A stretch of DNA of 64,000 nucleotides from CAZSDP01 sp964605665 (GTDB lineage Bacteria; Planctomycetota; UBA8108; UBA1146). The stretch spans positions 1-64,000 of the forward strand of contig CAZSDP010000004.1 in NCBI GenBank assembly GCA_964605665.1. The letters are read 5' to 3'. Under the pieces are notes generated by a model. That model was not told where the DNA came from. It did no database searches and saw only the letters and a list, made by a program, of their open reading frames with translations. This document shows, piece by piece, positions 62,966 to 64,000 of this stretch. Position numbers and translations under genes: made by a program. Each line of letters begins with the position of its first letter. Positions within the stretch are counted from its first letter, which is position 1.

Positions 62966-63841
62966 ATGATGCGACCGACGATGCCTCGTCTCGGTTCGAT
63001 CGCTTGGAAGCGTTCACTCCTGATCGACGCTCGACAATGGTGGCGGTACACCTTGTCGGTGGCCTTGATCGCTCTACTCACCCCGATACTACCGGCTCAG
63101 CCCGTACTTCCGCACTTGACCGTGACCAGTGAGGAAGCTCCCCTGGGGCACTCTTCTCCGCCGATTTCAGTTGTGCTCGATAATCCCTCCACCGCCCAAG
63201 GCTGGGCCTACGGTGTTTGCCACGATCCAGCGGTGGTACTAATCGATTCCGTTGATCTGGGTGATGTTGGATCGACGATCAATGAGGGGCAGCTTCCAGA
63301 CTTTTATCAGCTCGAGGTCTTGGCTGACACCTGGTGGGTTGCGGTAGTGATCAGTCTCACCGGTTCGGCGACTTTACCTCCCGGGGCAGGCTATGAGATC
63401 GGAAGTGCGACCTACACCGGCATCGCGTTAGGGTCTTCAACCCTATCTCCTTGTCCGACCTCTGCGACCCCTCCCACTCCGCCGATCGTGGTCTATAGCG
63501 GCGCGTCCTTTGTCCCCACTTTCGATTGCGGAACGATCGACGTGGTGGAGGCTGGGAGTGATGCGTTCCGCCGCGGTGATGTCGACGTAAATGGGGTGGT
63601 CGATTTAGGGGATCCGATCTTGATTCTCAACGACCTCTTCGGTCAGGGGGTGACCCTCCCCTGTATCGAGTCGGCCGATGTCGATGACAGTGACCCTGGT
63701 GCGAGCACCGGGCCAGACATCGGAGACGCGATCTACCTCCTGCTGTACCTCTTCACGATGGGGCCGCCTCCCGCCGATCCCTACCCCGACTGCGAAATCG
63801 ATCCACTGGCAAACTGCCAAGCGCTCGAAGCGTGTCTCTAA
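62966..63841 (+). CDS. Secreted protein with cohesin-like domain and dockerin-like tail
   Basis: 291 aa from ATG 62966 (GGAAGG five bases upstream; ATG 62969 is one codon later). A signal segment (about 28-45, ending PAQP) precedes a beta-sandwich with LTVTSEEAPLGHSSPPISV and a WWVAVVISLTGSATLPPGAGYEIGS strand pair, cohesin-like in layout. The C terminus has two calcium-loop segments (RGDVDVNGVVDLGDPILIL, DPGASTGPDIGDAIYLLL) and ends in a Cys-rich tail. It is built like the protein at 22.6 kb. Ligand and partner are unknown. Confidence 0.72.
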   Translation: MMRPTMPRLGSIAWKRSLLIDARQWWRYTLSVALIALLTPILPAQPVLPHLTVTSEEAPLGHSSPPISVVLDNPSTAQGWAYGVCHDPAVVLIDSVDLGDVGSTINEGQLPDFYQLEVLADTWWVAVVISLTGSATLPPGAGYEIGSATYTGIALGSSTLSPCPTSATPPTPPIVVYSGASFVPTFDCGTIDVVEAGSDAFRRGDVDVNGVVDLGDPILILNDLFGQGVTLPCIESADVDDSDPGASTGPDIGDAIYLLLYLFTMGPPPADPYPDCEIDPLANCQALEACL

Positions 63842-63873
63842 CGCCTCCGGGTAGGGAGTGAGGGCCAGCGACT

Positions 63874-64000
63874 CTAGGTTGGCCAGTCTTGGTAGGAAAC
63901 CGGTCGCAGGAATCTCTCGATGGCGGAGAGTCCCACCGAGGTGTGGCGCGAATCGGTGGTCGCAGGCCAGGGACCACCGTGATGCATCGCCGGGGAGACC
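63874..64000 (-). CDS. C terminus of an NADP-type aldehyde dehydrogenase (partial)
   Basis: The minus strand reads VSPAMHHGGPWPATTDSR, then HTSVGLSAIERFLRPVSYQ and a TAG stop at 63874-63876. This is the C-terminal signature of the 2-oxoglutarate-semialdehyde / NADP aldehyde dehydrogenase group (GGPxPATTDSRxTSVG). The gene continues past the window edge. It is convergent with the dockerin gene. Confidence 0.85.
   Translation of the reverse strand, partial: VSPAMHHGGPWPATTDSRHTSVGLSAIERFLRPVSYQDWPT

Noticed and set aside
1..64000. tRNA genes, CRISPR arrays, insertion sequences
   Set aside because: Intergenic gaps were scanned by eye for T-loop sequences, spaced direct repeats and transposase genes; none was found.

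Overview
The window looks like a chromosomal segment of a Planctomycetota-type bacterium. The case rests on four secreted proteins with dockerin-like calcium-loop tails of the sort common in that phylum, on a MoxR / DUF58 / BatA-type von Willebrand cluster, on an LPS-kinase-like protein, and on frequent TTG and GTG starts. This is an inference from gene content, because there is no rRNA marker in the window. I see no tRNA, rRNA, CRISPR array, insertion sequence or prophage. Genes are dense and lie on both strands.

Layout. 1-11.3 kb holds housekeeping and envelope genes: ThpR, SppA, a GH113-like protein, HflX, a rhodanese, a tandem LPS-kinase-like protein, an orphan EboE and a DUF4097 lipoprotein. 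11.6-15.5 kb is the MoxR / DUF58 / vWA operon. 15.5-22.3 kb holds monomeric isocitrate dehydrogenase, a Cys/Met PLP enzyme, a TPR lipoprotein and a rhodanese-ThiF fusion. 22.6-25.5 kb has two dockerin-type secreted proteins. 25.4-29.7 kb is a glycan island with two GT4 glycosyltransferases, an unknown protein and a hexapeptide acetyltransferase. 29.8-35.2 kb is a kynurenine-pathway cluster: ACMSD, kynureninase, kynurenine 3-monooxygenase, tryptophan 2,3-dioxygenase and formamidase. 35.2-41.4 kb has a chalcone-isomerase-like secreted protein, a degenerate protease paralogue next to an intact HtrA, a fatty-acid desaturase and a DinB-fold protein. 41.8-48.6 kb is a five-gene operon in which every junction is a 4-base overlap: BioF-like acyltransferase, serine hydrolase, ABC ATPase, FtsX permease and AttH/CrtC-like protein. 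49.3-52 kb holds two poorly known proteins. 52.1-55.0 kb is a second tryptophan locus with an SDR, 2-aminomuconate semialdehyde dehydrogenase and a RidA-type aminomuconate deaminase. 55.3-64 kb has topoisomerase I with a lysine-rich tail, MutM, a dockerin-tagged di-heme peroxidase, an O-methyltransferase, an EamA transporter, another dockerin protein and the 3' end of an aldehyde dehydrogenase.

How it fits together. The two tryptophan loci, about 17 kb apart, encode nearly the whole route from tryptophan through kynurenine, 3-hydroxykynurenine and 3-hydroxyanthranilate to 2-aminomuconate and its deamination product. 3-Hydroxyanthranilate 3,4-dioxygenase is not in the window. ACMSD sends carbon away from quinolinate and NAD synthesis, so the set looks catabolic. 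The least described items are the five-gene operon at 41.8-48.6 kb, the SDR beside the aminomuconate genes whose YxxxK catalytic pair is replaced, and the intact and degenerate HtrA pair.
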